Below, piece by piece: positions 19,899 to 30,136 of a stretch of 64,000 nt of DNA. The notes under the pieces were generated by a model that saw only the letters and a list, made by a program, of their open reading frames with translations, was not told the origin of the DNA and ran no database searches. Source of the stretch: Lachnospiraceae bacterium. GTDB taxonomy: Bacteria > Bacillota > Clostridia > Lachnospirales > Lachnospiraceae. A program made the position numbers and the translations under genes. The stretch is from contig JAGBEV010000015.1 in assembly GCA_017936785.1 (NCBI GenBank), forward strand, positions 62,001-126,000. Direction: 5' to 3'. Within the stretch, counting starts at the first letter, position 1. The number at the start of each line of letters is the position of its first letter.

Positions 19899-20636
19899 AT
19901 GCGATTGGAAAAATATTTATCCGACTGCGGAATCGGAACCCGCAGCCAGTGTAAAAACTATATCCGCCAGGGATTGGTCAGGGTCAATGATGAAGTCATC
20001 AAAAACGGAGCTGTGCAGATTTCCCGTAAGGATGCGGTACAATTCCGGGACGAGCCCCTGGTGCTGATGGAAAACTTATATTATATGTTTCATAAGCCTG
20101 CCGGCTGCATATGCGCTACAAAAGATGACAGACAGAAAACGGTCCTGGATTATTTTCCCAAAGAATTATCAAAACGGCTTTTCATTGTAGGAAGACTTGA
20201 TAAGGATACGGAAGGGCTTTTGTTCCTTACAGATGACGGCGCCTTTGTACATCGTCTGATGTCACCCGGAAAGCATGTGGAGAAAACCTATTACTTTAAG
20301 GCTTTGGGAAAACTGCCTGAAAATGCCTGCAGTATGATAGCAGCAGGTATGGATATCGGAGACGAAAAGCCTGCAAAGCCCGGGAAATTAGAGAATATCC
20401 GTATTGAGGAAAAGGACCTGGATTCTGCTGAATGGATTTCTACCGGTCATCTTACTATCTGCGAGGGAAGATATCACCAGGTAAAACGTATGATAAAAAG
20501 GCTGGAATGTGAGGTTTTTTATCTGAAGCGTATTTCCATCGGGAAAATTATGCTGGATGAAACATTGCAGCCCGGAGAGTACAGAGCGCTGACGGATGAA
20601 GAATTACAAATGCTTGGAATGGAAAGCAGGAAATAG
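19899..20636 (+). CDS. RsuA/RluB-family pseudouridine synthase
   Basis: 245 residues: S4 RNA-binding domain at residues 1-50 (RLEKYLSDCGIGTRSQCKNYIRQGLVRVN), then the catalytic domain with Asp in GRLDKDTEGLLFLT. Modifies a uridine in rRNA; the exact position cannot be read. Start of a + strand cluster with YgiQ and an SDR enzyme. Confidence 0.9.
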   Translation: MRLEKYLSDCGIGTRSQCKNYIRQGLVRVNDEVIKNGAVQISRKDAVQFRDEPLVLMENLYYMFHKPAGCICATKDDRQKTVLDYFPKELSKRLFIVGRLDKDTEGLLFLTDDGAFVHRLMSPGKHVEKTYYFKALGKLPENACSMIAAGMDIGDEKPAKPGKLENIRIEEKDLDSAEWISTGHLTICEGRYHQVKRMIKRLECEVFYLKRISIGKIMLDETLQPGEYRALTDEELQMLGMESRK

Positions 20637-20638
20637 TT

Positions 20639-22588
20639 ATGCCATTTTTGCCCATCAATCGCCAGGATTGTATAGATAGAGGAATTGAACAACTGGATTT
20701 TGTCTATGTGATCGGGGATGCCTATGTGGATCATCCTTCTTTTGGTCATGCCATTATCAGCCGTGTTTTGGAATCCTTTGGTTATACGGTGGGGATCATT
20801 TCCCAGCCGGACTGGAAAAATCCTGACAGCATTACTATATTGGGCGAACCCAGACTGGGATTTATCGTAAGCGGAGGCAACATGGATTCCATGGTCAATC
20901 ATTATTTCGTCAGCAAAAAACGGAGACCCACTGATGCTTATACTCCCGGAGGAGTTATGGGCAAAAGACCGGACCATGCGGTGGTTGTTTACGGCAATCT
21001 GATCCGTCAGAAATATAAACATACCCCTGTTATTCTGGGAGGGATCGAAGCAAGCCTTCGCAGAATGGCGCATTACGATTATTGGTCAGATTCCTTAAAG
21101 CGTTCCATTTTATTGGACAGCGGAGCAGATCTGATTTCTTACGGAATGGGCGAAAAATCCATTGTGGAAATAGCGGATGCCTTAAACAGCGGAATTGCTG
21201 TGGAAGACATTACATTTATAAATGGAACGGTCTATAAGGCACGCAGCACACAGCAGGCTGCTGATGGAATCCTTCTGCCATCTTATGGACAGATGCAAAA
21301 GGAAAAGCAGGAATATGCCAGATCCTTTCAGATTCAATATGAAAATACGGACCCATTTAGTGCAAAACCGCTTATAGAGCCTTATGACCATGGTGTCTAT
21401 GTCATTCAAAATCCGCCATCCATGCCCTTAACTACCATGGAAATGGATGATGTCTATGATCTGCCGTATATGAAGACTTATCATCCCTCTTATGAAAAAC
21501 AGGGCGGTGTTCCTGCCGTTTCGGAAATTAAATTTTCCCTGATCAGCAACAGAGGATGTTTTGGCGGATGCAGTTTTTGTGCCCTGACCTTTCATCAGGG
21601 GCGGATCGTACAGGTCCGAAGTCATGAATCTATTCTCAAAGAAGCGGAGGAAATAACAAAAGATCCTGATTTTAAAGGCTACATCCATGATGTGGGCGGT
21701 CCTACCGCTAATTTCAGGGCACCGGCATGTAAAAAACAGATGACGAAGGGCGTCTGTACAAACAGGCAGTGTCTTTTTCCAAAACCCTGTCCCAACCTGG
21801 TGGCAGATCATAAGGATTATGTGGAACTGCTTCGTAAGCTTCGCAAAGTGCCCGGAGTCAAAAAGGTCTTTATCCGATCCGGCATCCGCTTTGATTATCT
21901 TCTTTGTGATAAAGATGATACCTTCTTTCATGAGCTTTTGAAATATCATGTAAGCGGGCAGTTAAAGGTAGCGCCGGAGCATATCTGTGACGAAGTGCTT
22001 TCCAAAATGGGCAAACCGGAAAATGCGGTCTATGAGCGCTTCATTAAAAAATATGAGGATTACAACAAAAAAATAGGCAAAAAACAATACGTAGTTCCCT
22101 ATCTGATGTCATCCCATCCGGGTTCCACTTTGAAAGAAGCAATTGCTTTGGCTGAATACATCAGGGATCTTGGCTATATGCCGCAACAGGTACAGGATTT
22201 TTATCCAACCCCTTCTACCATGTCAACGGTCATGTATTATACAGGCGTGGACCCACGTAACATGAAGCCGGTCTATGTGGTTAAAAATCCTCATGAAAAG
22301 GCAATGCAAAGGGCTTTGATCCAATACCGCAATCCTGAAAATTACCAGCTGGTAAAGGAAGCCTTACATCAGGCGCACCGGGAGGATCTGATCGGATTTG
22401 ATGCCAAGTGCCTGATTCCGCCCAGACCTATATCATTCAAAGATACCAAGGATAAAACGAAAAAGCACAACACGGTCCTTCAAAAAAGGAATGATGATAA
22501 AAACACATTCTCAAAGAGTGTCCGGAATCAGAAAAAGAAACAGGGTTCAAACAGAAATAATAACAGGAAAGGTAGAAAAAAATCATGA
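20639..22588 (+). CDS. YgiQ-family radical SAM protein
   Basis: 649 residues. The N-terminal UPF0313 region starts FLPINRQDC and contains GGIEASLRRMAHYDYWSD; the radical SAM cluster motif is CFGGCSFC (Cx3Cx2C), followed by FHQGR and a cluster-rich CKKQMTKGVC-NRQC segment. The C-terminus is a basic low-complexity tail. Reaction unknown for the family. It starts 2 bases after the pseudouridine synthase gene and overlaps the SDR gene by 4 bases. Confidence 0.93.
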   Translation: MPFLPINRQDCIDRGIEQLDFVYVIGDAYVDHPSFGHAIISRVLESFGYTVGIISQPDWKNPDSITILGEPRLGFIVSGGNMDSMVNHYFVSKKRRPTDAYTPGGVMGKRPDHAVVVYGNLIRQKYKHTPVILGGIEASLRRMAHYDYWSDSLKRSILLDSGADLISYGMGEKSIVEIADALNSGIAVEDITFINGTVYKARSTQQAADGILLPSYGQMQKEKQEYARSFQIQYENTDPFSAKPLIEPYDHGVYVIQNPPSMPLTTMEMDDVYDLPYMKTYHPSYEKQGGVPAVSEIKFSLISNRGCFGGCSFCALTFHQGRIVQVRSHESILKEAEEITKDPDFKGYIHDVGGPTANFRAPACKKQMTKGVCTNRQCLFPKPCPNLVADHKDYVELLRKLRKVPGVKKVFIRSGIRFDYLLCDKDDTFFHELLKYHVSGQLKVAPEHICDEVLSKMGKPENAVYERFIKKYEDYNKKIGKKQYVVPYLMSSHPGSTLKEAIALAEYIRDLGYMPQQVQDFYPTPSTMSTVMYYTGVDPRNMKPVYVVKNPHEKAMQRALIQYRNPENYQLVKEALHQAHREDLIGFDAKCLIPPRPISFKDTKDKTKKHNTVLQKRNDDKNTFSKSVRNQKKKQGSNRNNNRKGRKKS

Positions 22589-23340
22589 AAATAGCAATCA
22601 TCACAGGGGCATCAAGCGGCATAGGACAGGAATTTGTATTCCAATTAGACCAGGCATGTAACGATCTGGATGAGATCTGGTTAATTGCCAGAACCGTGGA
22701 AACGGCAGAGATGCCTGTAACAAAAGCAAAGCTTGTGAGAATACCACTGGATTTAACAACAGAGCATGCCCATGAGGTCATCGAAAAAAGATTAAAGGAA
22801 AACTCGCCCAGGATCAAAATATTAGTAAACAGTGCCGGCTTTGGCAAAATGGGAAACTTTGAAAAAATTCCCCTTGATGTTCAGACTGATATGATGAAAT
22901 GTAACACCATTGCCCTTATGAAAATGTGCCATATATGTATTCCCTATATGGTAAAAGGCGGTTATATCATCAATATGGCAAGTGCGGCAGCTTTTCTTCC
23001 TCAGATGCGCTTTGCCGTATATGCGGCTTCCAAATCCTTTGTCCTTTCATTTTCCAGGGCATTGAACTATGAATTGAAAGACCGTAAGATCAGTGTTACC
23101 GCAGTTTGTCCCGGCCCTGTCAAAACGCCGTTTTTTGATATTGCAGAGGAAACCGGTTATACACTGTTTATTAAAAAATTCTTTATGGCAGACCCGGAAA
23201 AAGTAGTTTTATACGCCCTGCGCTGTGCAAGGGAACGGAGACAGGTTTCCATTTACGGTATTACCATGAAGGGATTATATCTTGTAAGCAAATTACTGCC
23301 GACAAAGCTGATTTTGGAAATCTACAACAAAATGGTGTAA
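22585..23340 (+). CDS. Short-chain dehydrogenase/reductase
   Basis: 251 residues. Rossmann TGASSGIGQEF at the start, NSAGFG, catalytic Ser in NMASAAAF and YxxxK as YAASK, then CPGPVKTPF. NAD(P)-dependent oxidoreductase of unknown substrate. ATGA overlap with the preceding YgiQ gene indicates translational coupling. Confidence 0.92.
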   Translation: MKIAIITGASSGIGQEFVFQLDQACNDLDEIWLIARTVETAEMPVTKAKLVRIPLDLTTEHAHEVIEKRLKENSPRIKILVNSAGFGKMGNFEKIPLDVQTDMMKCNTIALMKMCHICIPYMVKGGYIINMASAAAFLPQMRFAVYAASKSFVLSFSRALNYELKDRKISVTAVCPGPVKTPFFDIAEETGYTLFIKKFFMADPEKVVLYALRCARERRQVSIYGITMKGLYLVSKLLPTKLILEIYNKMV

Positions 23341-23387
23341 AATGTCTGCTATAGAAAAACAAAAGAATCAGGAAAGGAATGAAACAG

Positions 23388-23954
23388 ATGAAACAAAAAT
23401 ACAAACAGGGGGATTACGAATACTATAACCGGAAGAGAAACTGGGAAATCATCAAAACCCTGATTTATTTTGCGGTTTCCTTTTCACTTCTTGTGGCGGG
23501 CTATGTGGCTACGAAATCCAAGGCAAATCTGCTGACTATTGTAGCAGTTTTAGGACTGCTTCCTGCAAGCAAAAGCTGTGTCAGCATGATCATGTATATC
23601 CGCTACCACGGCTGCAGCGAAGAAAACTATCTTCAGTTAAAAGACATGCTGGAGAACTTTTTACATGCCTACGGATTGGTATTCACATCTTATAAGAAAA
23701 CCTATGAAGTAGCAGGATGTATTGTAAAAAACGGCTATATTTACGGTTATCTGACCAATCATCAGGAAATGCATGATGACTTAGAGGAACATATTTCCGG
23801 TATTGTAAAGCGTAACGGTTATCAGGCTACAGTAGGTATGTATACCAAAGCGGAAGATTTTGTGAACCGCTGCAAACAGCTTGAAGATAAAAAAACGGAG
23901 AATGAGGAAAATGATAGAAAGCTCATGGAGCTCCTTCATCAGATTTCCCTTTAA
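23388..23954 (+). CDS. Hypothetical membrane protein
   Basis: 188 residues from ATG 23388, chosen over 23379 because the ribosome site GGAAAGG is too close to the first ATG. Two hydrophobic helices (about 25-45 and 50-65) are followed by a soluble C-terminal domain (about 75-180). No recognised motif. Six bases before the RluA-type gene, so probably co-transcribed with it. Confidence 0.7.
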   Translation: MKQKYKQGDYEYYNRKRNWEIIKTLIYFAVSFSLLVAGYVATKSKANLLTIVAVLGLLPASKSCVSMIMYIRYHGCSEENYLQLKDMLENFLHAYGLVFTSYKKTYEVAGCIVKNGYIYGYLTNHQEMHDDLEEHISGIVKRNGYQATVGMYTKAEDFVNRCKQLEDKKTENEENDRKLMELLHQISL

Positions 23955-23959
23955 ACCAT

Positions 23960-24988
23960 ATGAAAGAATTCACCATCGGTCCCAACGAAGCGGGACAAAG
24001 ATTTGATAAATATCTGGGAAAGCTGCTTTGCGGCACTTCCATGAGTTTCGTATTTAAGATGCTTCGCAAGAAAAACTTTACTTTAAATGAAAAAAAAGCT
24101 GCAGGAAATGAAATTCTGGCAGTGGGAGACCATGTAAAGCTGTTTTTATCCGATGAAACTTTTGAAAAATTTTCTTCAAGGGAATTAAAAGGAATAAGTA
24201 AAGGTTTTTCCTGTTATTCTCCTGAGGAATTGGAAAAGGTACATCTGTATCCTGTTTATGAGGATGAACATATTCTGATTTTTAATAAACCTGTAGGAAT
24301 GCTTTCTCAAAAAGCCGCAGAAGAAGATATTTCAGTCAATGAATACCTCATAGGCTATCTGCTTTATGGTCATAAACTGTCCGCTGAAGATCTGAATACA
24401 TTTAGACCTTCTGTGGCTAACCGCTTAGACCGCAATACTTCCGGATTGATCTTATGCGGAAAAAGTCTTCCGGGACTGCAATATTTATCAGAAGTGATCA
24501 AAAACAGAACGCTGGAAAAATACTACCGATGCCTTGTAAAGGGAAATATGACAGAGGAATTCCTTTTGGAAGGATATCTTACAAAGGATACCCTAAAAAA
24601 CAGAGTTACCATTACTTCCAAGCCTGTAAAGGGAAAGGAATCTTCTTTTATAAAAACAGGTATAAACCCAATTGGTCAATATTTGTGGAAAGGGGAAGCC
24701 TATACTGAATTATCCATACATCTGATCACGGGAAAACCCCATCAGATCCGTGCCCACCTTTCCTCTGTCGGTCATCCCATCATAGGCGATTTTAAATATG
24801 GCGGCGGCAGTAAAGAAGGAATCGGCGGAAAATATCATTTAAAAAGCCAGCTTCTTCACGCCTATAAACTTATTTTTCCAAAGACTCAGGGAGCATTTGA
24901 ATATCTGTCAGGAAAGGAAATCACAGGAGCGCTGCCTCCTGTATATGAAAAAATACTAAAGGAATTACAAAATGGGAACATGGAATAG
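23960..24988 (+). CDS. RluA-family pseudouridine synthase
   Basis: 342 residues. N-terminal S4-like segment (AGQRFDKYLGKLL), catalytic motif NRLDRNTSGLILCGKS, and C-terminal GKPHQIRAHLSSVGHPIIGDFKYG. Targets rRNA or tRNA uridines; specificity not readable. This is one of three pseudouridine synthase genes in the window. It overlaps recU by 17 bases. Confidence 0.93.
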   Translation: MKEFTIGPNEAGQRFDKYLGKLLCGTSMSFVFKMLRKKNFTLNEKKAAGNEILAVGDHVKLFLSDETFEKFSSRELKGISKGFSCYSPEELEKVHLYPVYEDEHILIFNKPVGMLSQKAAEEDISVNEYLIGYLLYGHKLSAEDLNTFRPSVANRLDRNTSGLILCGKSLPGLQYLSEVIKNRTLEKYYRCLVKGNMTEEFLLEGYLTKDTLKNRVTITSKPVKGKESSFIKTGINPIGQYLWKGEAYTELSIHLITGKPHQIRAHLSSVGHPIIGDFKYGGGSKEGIGGKYHLKSQLLHAYKLIFPKTQGAFEYLSGKEITGALPPVYEKILKELQNGNME

Positions 24989-25511
24989 CCGGGGCTTAAG
25001 GGGCTCCACCTTAGAAGATCTGATCAACCGGACCAATGAGAAATACCGGGAAAACGGACTGGCTCTGATCCAAAAGGTGCCTACACCCATAACGCCCATG
25101 AAAATCGATCAGGAAACAAGACATATTACCCTGGCATATTTTGACCAGAAATCCACGGTAGATTATATCGGTGCAGTTCAGGGGATTCCCGTGTGTTTTG
25201 ATGCCAAGGAGTGTGCCGTGGATACCTTTTCCTTACAAAATATCCATGAACATCAGGTTCTGTTCATGAATGATTTTGAAAAACAGGAAGGCGTTGCCTT
25301 TTTTATTATCAATTTCACGCACCGGGATATTTTGTATTATCTTTCTTTCCGCCAGATGATGGGCTTTTGGAACAGGGCAAAAGCAGGCGGCAGGAAAAGT
25401 TTCCGCTTTGAAGAACTGGATCAGTCCTATATTTTTGAAGGGAAAGCCGGACTGTTTGTTCCGTATCTGGATATGATACAAAAGGATTTAAACGAACGGG
25501 ACCGGTGTTGA
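24972..25511 (+). CDS. recU: Holliday junction resolvase RecU
   Basis: 179 residues. N-terminal signature RGLRGSTLEDLINRTNEKY and KVPTPITP, then the nuclease core with VDYIGAVQGIPVCFDAKE (acidic and Lys catalytic residues). RecU is the Firmicutes resolvase that cuts four-way junctions after recombination. Often paired with a penicillin-binding protein gene in Firmicutes, but not here. Confidence 0.9.
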   Translation: MGTWNSRGLRGSTLEDLINRTNEKYRENGLALIQKVPTPITPMKIDQETRHITLAYFDQKSTVDYIGAVQGIPVCFDAKECAVDTFSLQNIHEHQVLFMNDFEKQEGVAFFIINFTHRDILYYLSFRQMMGFWNRAKAGGRKSFRFEELDQSYIFEGKAGLFVPYLDMIQKDLNERDRC

Positions 25512-25536
25512 CAAAGAAAGGGCTTTCCTGTATACT
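25508..25536 (+). promoter_or_regulatory. Promoter of the his operon
   Basis: Consensus TTGACA, 17-base spacer, TATACT. The -35 box overlaps the recU stop codon. An 85-base leader follows, with no T-box signature (no GGTGGTACCGCG-type element) that I can find. Confidence 0.85.
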
Positions 25537-25621
25537 ATCGATAGTTTGGGTTGCTAACACATTACCATATTATCACTTTAATTTGATAAAGTAACAGTCA
25601 TAATAGATATCGGAGGAAAAT

Positions 25622-26836
25622 ATGAGAAAATTTGTACATACACCGGAAGGTGTCAGGGATATTTACGGAACAGAATGCCGCCAGAAGCAAAAGATTCAGG
25701 AATTGATCCACGAAAATTTTTCAAGCTTCGGATATGAGGACATTGAAACGCCTACCTTTGAGTTTTTTGATGTGTTCGGCAGGGAGATCGGCACAACGCC
25801 CAGCAAAGAGTTATATAAGTTTTTTGACAAAGAAGGCAATACTTTAGTGCTGAGACCGGATTTTACCCCCTCCATCGGCAGATGCGCCGCAAAATATTTT
25901 ATGGAGCAGTCCGTACCCGTAAGGCTTACTTATTTGGGAAATACCTATACCAACACCTCCAATCTGCAGGGGAAATTAAAAGAAGTTACCCAGATGGGAG
26001 TGGAGCTCATCGGAGATCCTACAGTCATGGCAGATGCGGAAATGGTGCATCTGGCAGTTTCCTCCCTAAAAGCCTCCGGCTTAAAGGAATTTCAGGTCAG
26101 CATCGGTGAGATCGGATTTTTCAAAGGTATCTGTGAGGAAGCAAAGCTGGATGAGGAAACGGAAATGAATCTGAGAGAATTTATTTCCAACAAAAACTAT
26201 TTCGGCGCAGAAGAATTATTGCTGGGCAACGCAGACCTCGCACCCGAAAAAATCGAATCTTTCTTAAAGATCACAGAATTATTCGGTTCTTATGAGGTTT
26301 TGGAAGAAGCACTGGATCTTGTAAACAATGAACGGAGCCAACAGGCAATTATCCGTTTACAGCAATTATATGAGCTTTTAAAAATGTACGGAGATGAAAA
26401 ATATGTCTCCTTTGATCTGGGACTTGTGAGCAAATACCATTATTATACAGGCATCATCTTTAAAGGCTATACCTATGGGGTGGGAGACGCCGTTGTAACA
26501 GGCGGCCGTTATGACAGCCTTTTATCCTACTTCGGAAAGGATGCAGCATCCATCGGATTTGTCATTAACGTGGACGGACTGATGCAGGCGCTTGCCTCCA
26601 GAAAGCTGACCCCTGAGGTTTTACCACAGATTACTTCCCTGGTCTATGAAGAAAGTGCCGTAAAAGAGGCGATCCGTTATGCCTGTGAATTCCGCAAGCT
26701 GGGAGAATGCTGTGAACTGTTAAAACTGGATGAAACCCATGACGAGAAATCCTATGTGGAATTTGCAAAAACAAATAACAGGAAAGCCGTTATGAAAATT
26801 ACCTTAAAAGGCATGAAGAAACTGTACGAAGTTTAG
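25622..26836 (+). CDS. hisZ: ATP phosphoribosyltransferase regulatory subunit HisZ
   Basis: 404 residues, a class II aminoacyl-tRNA synthetase-like fold related to HisRS: start [13 protein letters not shown], motif 2-like [14 protein letters not shown], and [11 protein letters not shown]...GGRYDSLL. It lacks the HisRS anticodon-binding domain. It forms a hetero-octamer with the short HisG encoded next, the first enzyme of histidine synthesis, and gives feedback control. Confidence 0.93.
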   Translation: MRKFVHTPEGVRDIYGTECRQKQKIQELIHENFSSFGYEDIETPTFEFFDVFGREIGTTPSKELYKFFDKEGNTLVLRPDFTPSIGRCAAKYFMEQSVPVRLTYLGNTYTNTSNLQGKLKEVTQMGVELIGDPTVMADAEMVHLAVSSLKASGLKEFQVSIGEIGFFKGICEEAKLDEETEMNLREFISNKNYFGAEELLLGNADLAPEKIESFLKITELFGSYEVLEEALDLVNNERSQQAIIRLQQLYELLKMYGDEKYVSFDLGLVSKYHYYTGIIFKGYTYGVGDAVVTGGRYDSLLSYFGKDAASIGFVINVDGLMQALASRKLTPEVLPQITSLVYEESAVKEAIRYACEFRKLGECCELLKLDETHDEKSYVEFAKTNNRKAVMKITLKGMKKLYEV

Positions 26837-26849
26837 GAGACATGGTAAA

Positions 26850-27497
26850 ATGAGTAAAGATATGAGATATATTACCTTTGCCCTGGGCAAGGGCAGGCTT
26901 GCAAAAAAGACTTTGGAGCTTTTGGAAGAAATCGGGATCACCTGTGAGGAAATGAAGGATAAGGACACCAGAAAGCTGATCTTTGTCAATGAAGAACTGA
27001 AATTGAAGTTTTTCCTGGCAAAAGGTCCTGACGTGCCCACTTATGTGGAATATGGCGCAGCCGATATCGGCGTAGTAGGAAAAGACACTTTGATGGAGGA
27101 AGGCAGGAGAGCTTATGAAGTGCTGGACCTGGGCTTTGGAAAATGCCGTATGTGCGTATGCGGTCCCGAAAGCGCCAGAGAGCTTTTACAGCATCATGAG
27201 ATGATCCGCGTGGCAAGCAAATATCCTAAGATCGCAAAGGACTATTTCTATAATAAAAAGCATCAGACTGTGGATATTATCAAGTTAAACGGTTCTGTAG
27301 AGCTGGGTCCTATCGTAGGGCTTTCCGATGTGATCGTGGATATTGTGGAAACAGGCTCTACCTTAAAGGAAAATGGTCTTGTGGTATTGGAAGAAATCTG
27401 TCCCTTATCCGCAAGGATGATCGTAAATCAGGTCAGCATGAAAATGGAAGCGGACCGCATCAAAAAGCTGATCCATGATCTAAGGGCACATTTATAA
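26850..27497 (+). CDS. hisG: ATP phosphoribosyltransferase, short form
   Basis: 215 residues, the short form that needs HisZ. Motifs: [35 protein letters not shown], and the PRPP loop [14 protein letters not shown]. First committed step of histidine synthesis. Fourteen bases after hisZ. Confidence 0.96.
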   Translation: MSKDMRYITFALGKGRLAKKTLELLEEIGITCEEMKDKDTRKLIFVNEELKLKFFLAKGPDVPTYVEYGAADIGVVGKDTLMEEGRRAYEVLDLGFGKCRMCVCGPESARELLQHHEMIRVASKYPKIAKDYFYNKKHQTVDIIKLNGSVELGPIVGLSDVIVDIVETGSTLKENGLVVLEEICPLSARMIVNQVSMKMEADRIKKLIHDLRAHL

Positions 27498-27585
27498 TGA
27501 CATGTTTACAAAATGAATATGATTGTGAATGCAAAAATGTAAAATGTGAAGAAAATTTTTAATAGAAAAGATAAGAGGTAAAGGA

Positions 27586-28176
27586 ATGGGAAGAAAAGCA
27601 GTAATTAAAAGAAAAACGGCGGAAACGGATATTTCCATGACATTGGAACTGGACGGAACCGGAAAAGCCCAAGTAAAAACCGGTGTGGGATTTTTAGACC
27701 ACATGTTTACAGGCTTTGCAAAACACGGCTATTTTGATCTGGATTTAAAAGCTGTGGGTGATCTGGAGGTAGATGCCCATCATACTGTTGAAGACTGCGG
27801 CATTGTCCTCGGAAACGCCATTGCAAAAGCTGTAGGAGATAAAAAAGGCATCAGCCGTTTCGGTTATTTTATCCTCCCCATGGATGAGGCGCTTGTTCTT
27901 TGTTCCATCGATCTGTGCGGAAGACCGTATTTTTCCATGGATGCCTCTTTTAAAGGCGCTTTTGCAGGCGATATGGATACCCAGCTTGTAAGGGAATTCT
28001 TTTATGCAGTTTCTTACAGCGCAGGTATGAACTTACATTTTAAAATGTTATCCGGTGAAAATGACCATCATATTATCGAGGCTATGTTCAAGGCTTTTGG
28101 AAAGGCACTGGATATGGCAACGTCTATGGAACCCAGATGTACAGATGTGCCCAGCACAAAAGGTTCCCTTGCTTAA
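27586..28176 (+). CDS. hisB: Imidazoleglycerol-phosphate dehydratase
   Basis: 196 residues, monofunctional. Two metal-binding repeats DAHHTVEDCG and NDHHIIEA, and start RKTAETDISMTLELDG. The gene follows hisG directly; hisD, hisC, hisH, hisA and hisF are not in the window, so the pathway is split across the genome. An 88-base AT-rich gap precedes it. Confidence 0.96.
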   Translation: MGRKAVIKRKTAETDISMTLELDGTGKAQVKTGVGFLDHMFTGFAKHGYFDLDLKAVGDLEVDAHHTVEDCGIVLGNAIAKAVGDKKGISRFGYFILPMDEALVLCSIDLCGRPYFSMDASFKGAFAGDMDTQLVREFFYAVSYSAGMNLHFKMLSGENDHHIIEAMFKAFGKALDMATSMEPRCTDVPSTKGSLA

Positions 28177-28243
28177 GGAGAAAAAAACTTCTACAGCAGG
28201 GATATTAACCATATTTATATTGTAATAGAACGGAGATTATAAA

Positions 28244-29527
28244 ATGAGTAAAAAATTTGTGGCATGTATTTATTTATCCGAGAAAAAGGCAGTCAAGGGA
28301 CTTCATGATCCGGCCATTCTTTCCACAGATCCTGTTTCTCTTGCCATGTCCTATGCGGATGCTGAGGCAGATGCCCTTGTGATTTTTGATTTATCTTATA
28401 ATGATGCAACCCATGAAGATGCGATCCTCATGATGAAACAGATTGCGGAAAGCATCAGTATTCCGGTATATGGTGCGGGCAACATCAAGCGTATGGAGGA
28501 TGTAAAGAAAATTCTTTATGCAGGATGCAAAAAGGCGATCCTGAATTTAAACAAACAATCTTCTTTTGATATTCTGGAAGAAGTTTCCCAAAAGTTCGGC
28601 AAAGAGAAAATCGGAGCATCTTTTATGAATACCGAACAGGTTACATATCATGCAAATGATTTGGAAAAATATGCAGATGAGCTTTTCTGCCTGAATGAGC
28701 ATGAAATCAAAAATGTCATGTCTGTGATTTCCATGCCCATGGTTGTTATGCTGCCGGAAATTTCTCTGGATAAAGTTCTTTCCCTTTTGGAAAACAGCAA
28801 AATCAGCGGTATATCCGGCGCATTGATAAATGACAATTTAAAGGAATTGGATTCCTTAAAGGAGATCGCTGCACAAAGAGGAATCGATGTACATATTTTT
28901 AAGCCCCAGATGCCATTTAGCGAATTTAAACTGGGACCTGACGGTCTGGTTCCCGTTGTTGTACAGGATTACCAGTCAGGACAGGTATTGATGGTGGCTT
29001 ACATGAACGAAGAGGCATACAACAAAACCTGCCGTACCGGAAAGATGACCTATTACAGCAGAAGCAGGAAGGAACTATGGGTAAAAGGCTTAACAAGCGG
29101 TCATTTCCAGTATATAAGGAGCTTAAGCGTAGACTGCGATAACGATACCCTTCTTGCCAAGGTAAAACAGATCGGTGCAGCATGCCATACAGGCAATTAC
29201 AGCTGCTTCTACAGGGATCTGATCCCCATGGAAGAGGAAAATGTGGAAAATCCTCTGACCGTTTTTGAAAACGTGACAAATATCATCAAGGACAGAAAAC
29301 TTCATCCCAAGGAAGGCTCCTATACCAATTATCTCTTTGATAAAGGTATTGACAAAATACTGAAAAAGCTGGGCGAAGAAGCGACAGAAATCGTCATTGC
29401 CGCCAAAAACCCCAACCCTGAGGAGATCAAATACGAGATTTCCGATTTCCTTTATCACATGATGGTATTGATGGTGGAAAAAGGCGTTACCTGGGAAGAA
29501 ATTACCAGCGATCTTGCAAAACGTTAA
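28244..29527 (+). CDS. hisI: HisIE with N-terminal degenerate HisA/HisF-like domain
   Basis: 427 residues, about twice the usual HisIE length. Residues 1-215 resemble a HisA/HisF (beta/alpha)8 barrel ([25 protein letters not shown]), but the first strand reads CIYLSEK where active enzymes have an Asp, so it is probably inactive. Residues about 220-320 are phosphoribosyl-AMP cyclohydrolase ([10 protein letters not shown]...[12 protein letters not shown]); residues about 335-427 are phosphoribosyl-ATP pyrophosphatase ([16 protein letters not shown]). Steps 2 and 3 of histidine synthesis. The fused barrel may be a scaffold or regulator. Confidence 0.9.
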   Translation: MSKKFVACIYLSEKKAVKGLHDPAILSTDPVSLAMSYADAEADALVIFDLSYNDATHEDAILMMKQIAESISIPVYGAGNIKRMEDVKKILYAGCKKAILNLNKQSSFDILEEVSQKFGKEKIGASFMNTEQVTYHANDLEKYADELFCLNEHEIKNVMSVISMPMVVMLPEISLDKVLSLLENSKISGISGALINDNLKELDSLKEIAAQRGIDVHIFKPQMPFSEFKLGPDGLVPVVVQDYQSGQVLMVAYMNEEAYNKTCRTGKMTYYSRSRKELWVKGLTSGHFQYIRSLSVDCDNDTLLAKVKQIGAACHTGNYSCFYRDLIPMEEENVENPLTVFENVTNIIKDRKLHPKEGSYTNYLFDKGIDKILKKLGEEATEIVIAAKNPNPEEIKYEISDFLYHMMVLMVEKGVTWEEITSDLAKR

Positions 29528-29575
29528 ATATCATAACTTCTGTACAACCTGCATAATATGATAGTAAAAGGAATG

Positions 29576-29746
29576 CAGGGCTGTGACGGTTAGGGAAAAA
29601 TTTATATATCAAAGGAAACCGTTACAACAACGTTGATACTTAGATTGGGTATTTTCCAATCTTATGTACCATTACGTTGTTGTCCGAGCGAAAGCGCGTT
29701 TCCGTGATATATATAATATTTTCTACATAGACTTATCACGGCAGCA
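29576..29746 (+). ncRNA. Candidate structured RNA (long rod)
   Basis: Intergenic, 170 nt, with nested complementary arms: GCTGTGA 29580 / TCACGGC 29736 (one G-T pair); TATATATCA 29603 / TGATATATA 29705; GGAAAC 29614 / GTTTCC 29698; CAACAACGT 29625 / ACGTTGTTG 29674; AGATTGG 29642 / CCAATCT 29656. Together they make a rod with internal loops. It could be a small RNA or a miniature inverted-repeat element. No Rfam family was recognised. Strand is assumed from the neighbours. Confidence 0.5.
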
Positions 29747-29767
29747 ATCTATTCAGCAGGTGGACAT

Positions 29768-30136
29768 ATGCACAAAACGCTTAGCAGAGATGAGAAATTG
29801 GACCAGATCATGCGTTTGAGGGAATACCAGCAAAATAATTCCAATCATGTAAATACCATGGCGGGAATCGTATCTCCAAGCGCTAATACGGATGATGAAA
29901 TCCAGGATAAAGACCAGACGGGAATTCCCAATGCACTTTTTTGGAAACTCCGTCTGGTTTTATGTCTGATCCTGTTTGGTGCACTTTGCATGTATCATTT
30001 TACTATGGAACCGGAGGAAGGAACTTTTACAAAAAATCTGCAGTCGGCTATTAAAGTTGATTACTCTGAGAAGGTCATTGATTTTGTAAAAGATTTCACT
30101 TATACTTTAGATTATGAGAAAACTAGCATTAAGTGA
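29768..30136 (+). CDS. Hypothetical single-pass membrane protein
   Basis: 122 residues: charged N-terminus (about 1-55), one membrane helix (about 60-80, WKLRLVLCLILFGALCMYHF) and a short outer domain. No motif recognised. It overlaps the following radical SAM gene by 23 bases, suggesting coupling. Confidence 0.65.
   Translation: MHKTLSRDEKLDQIMRLREYQQNNSNHVNTMAGIVSPSANTDDEIQDKDQTGIPNALFWKLRLVLCLILFGALCMYHFTMEPEEGTFTKNLQSAIKVDYSEKVIDFVKDFTYTLDYEKTSIK

Noticed and set aside
25541..25621. Possible T-box in front of hisZ
   Set aside because: Leader is short and lacks the conserved T-box antiterminator sequence.
29576..29746. Assignment as 6S RNA
   Set aside because: Only the general rod shape fits; no conserved 6S features could be named, so it is kept as an unassigned candidate.
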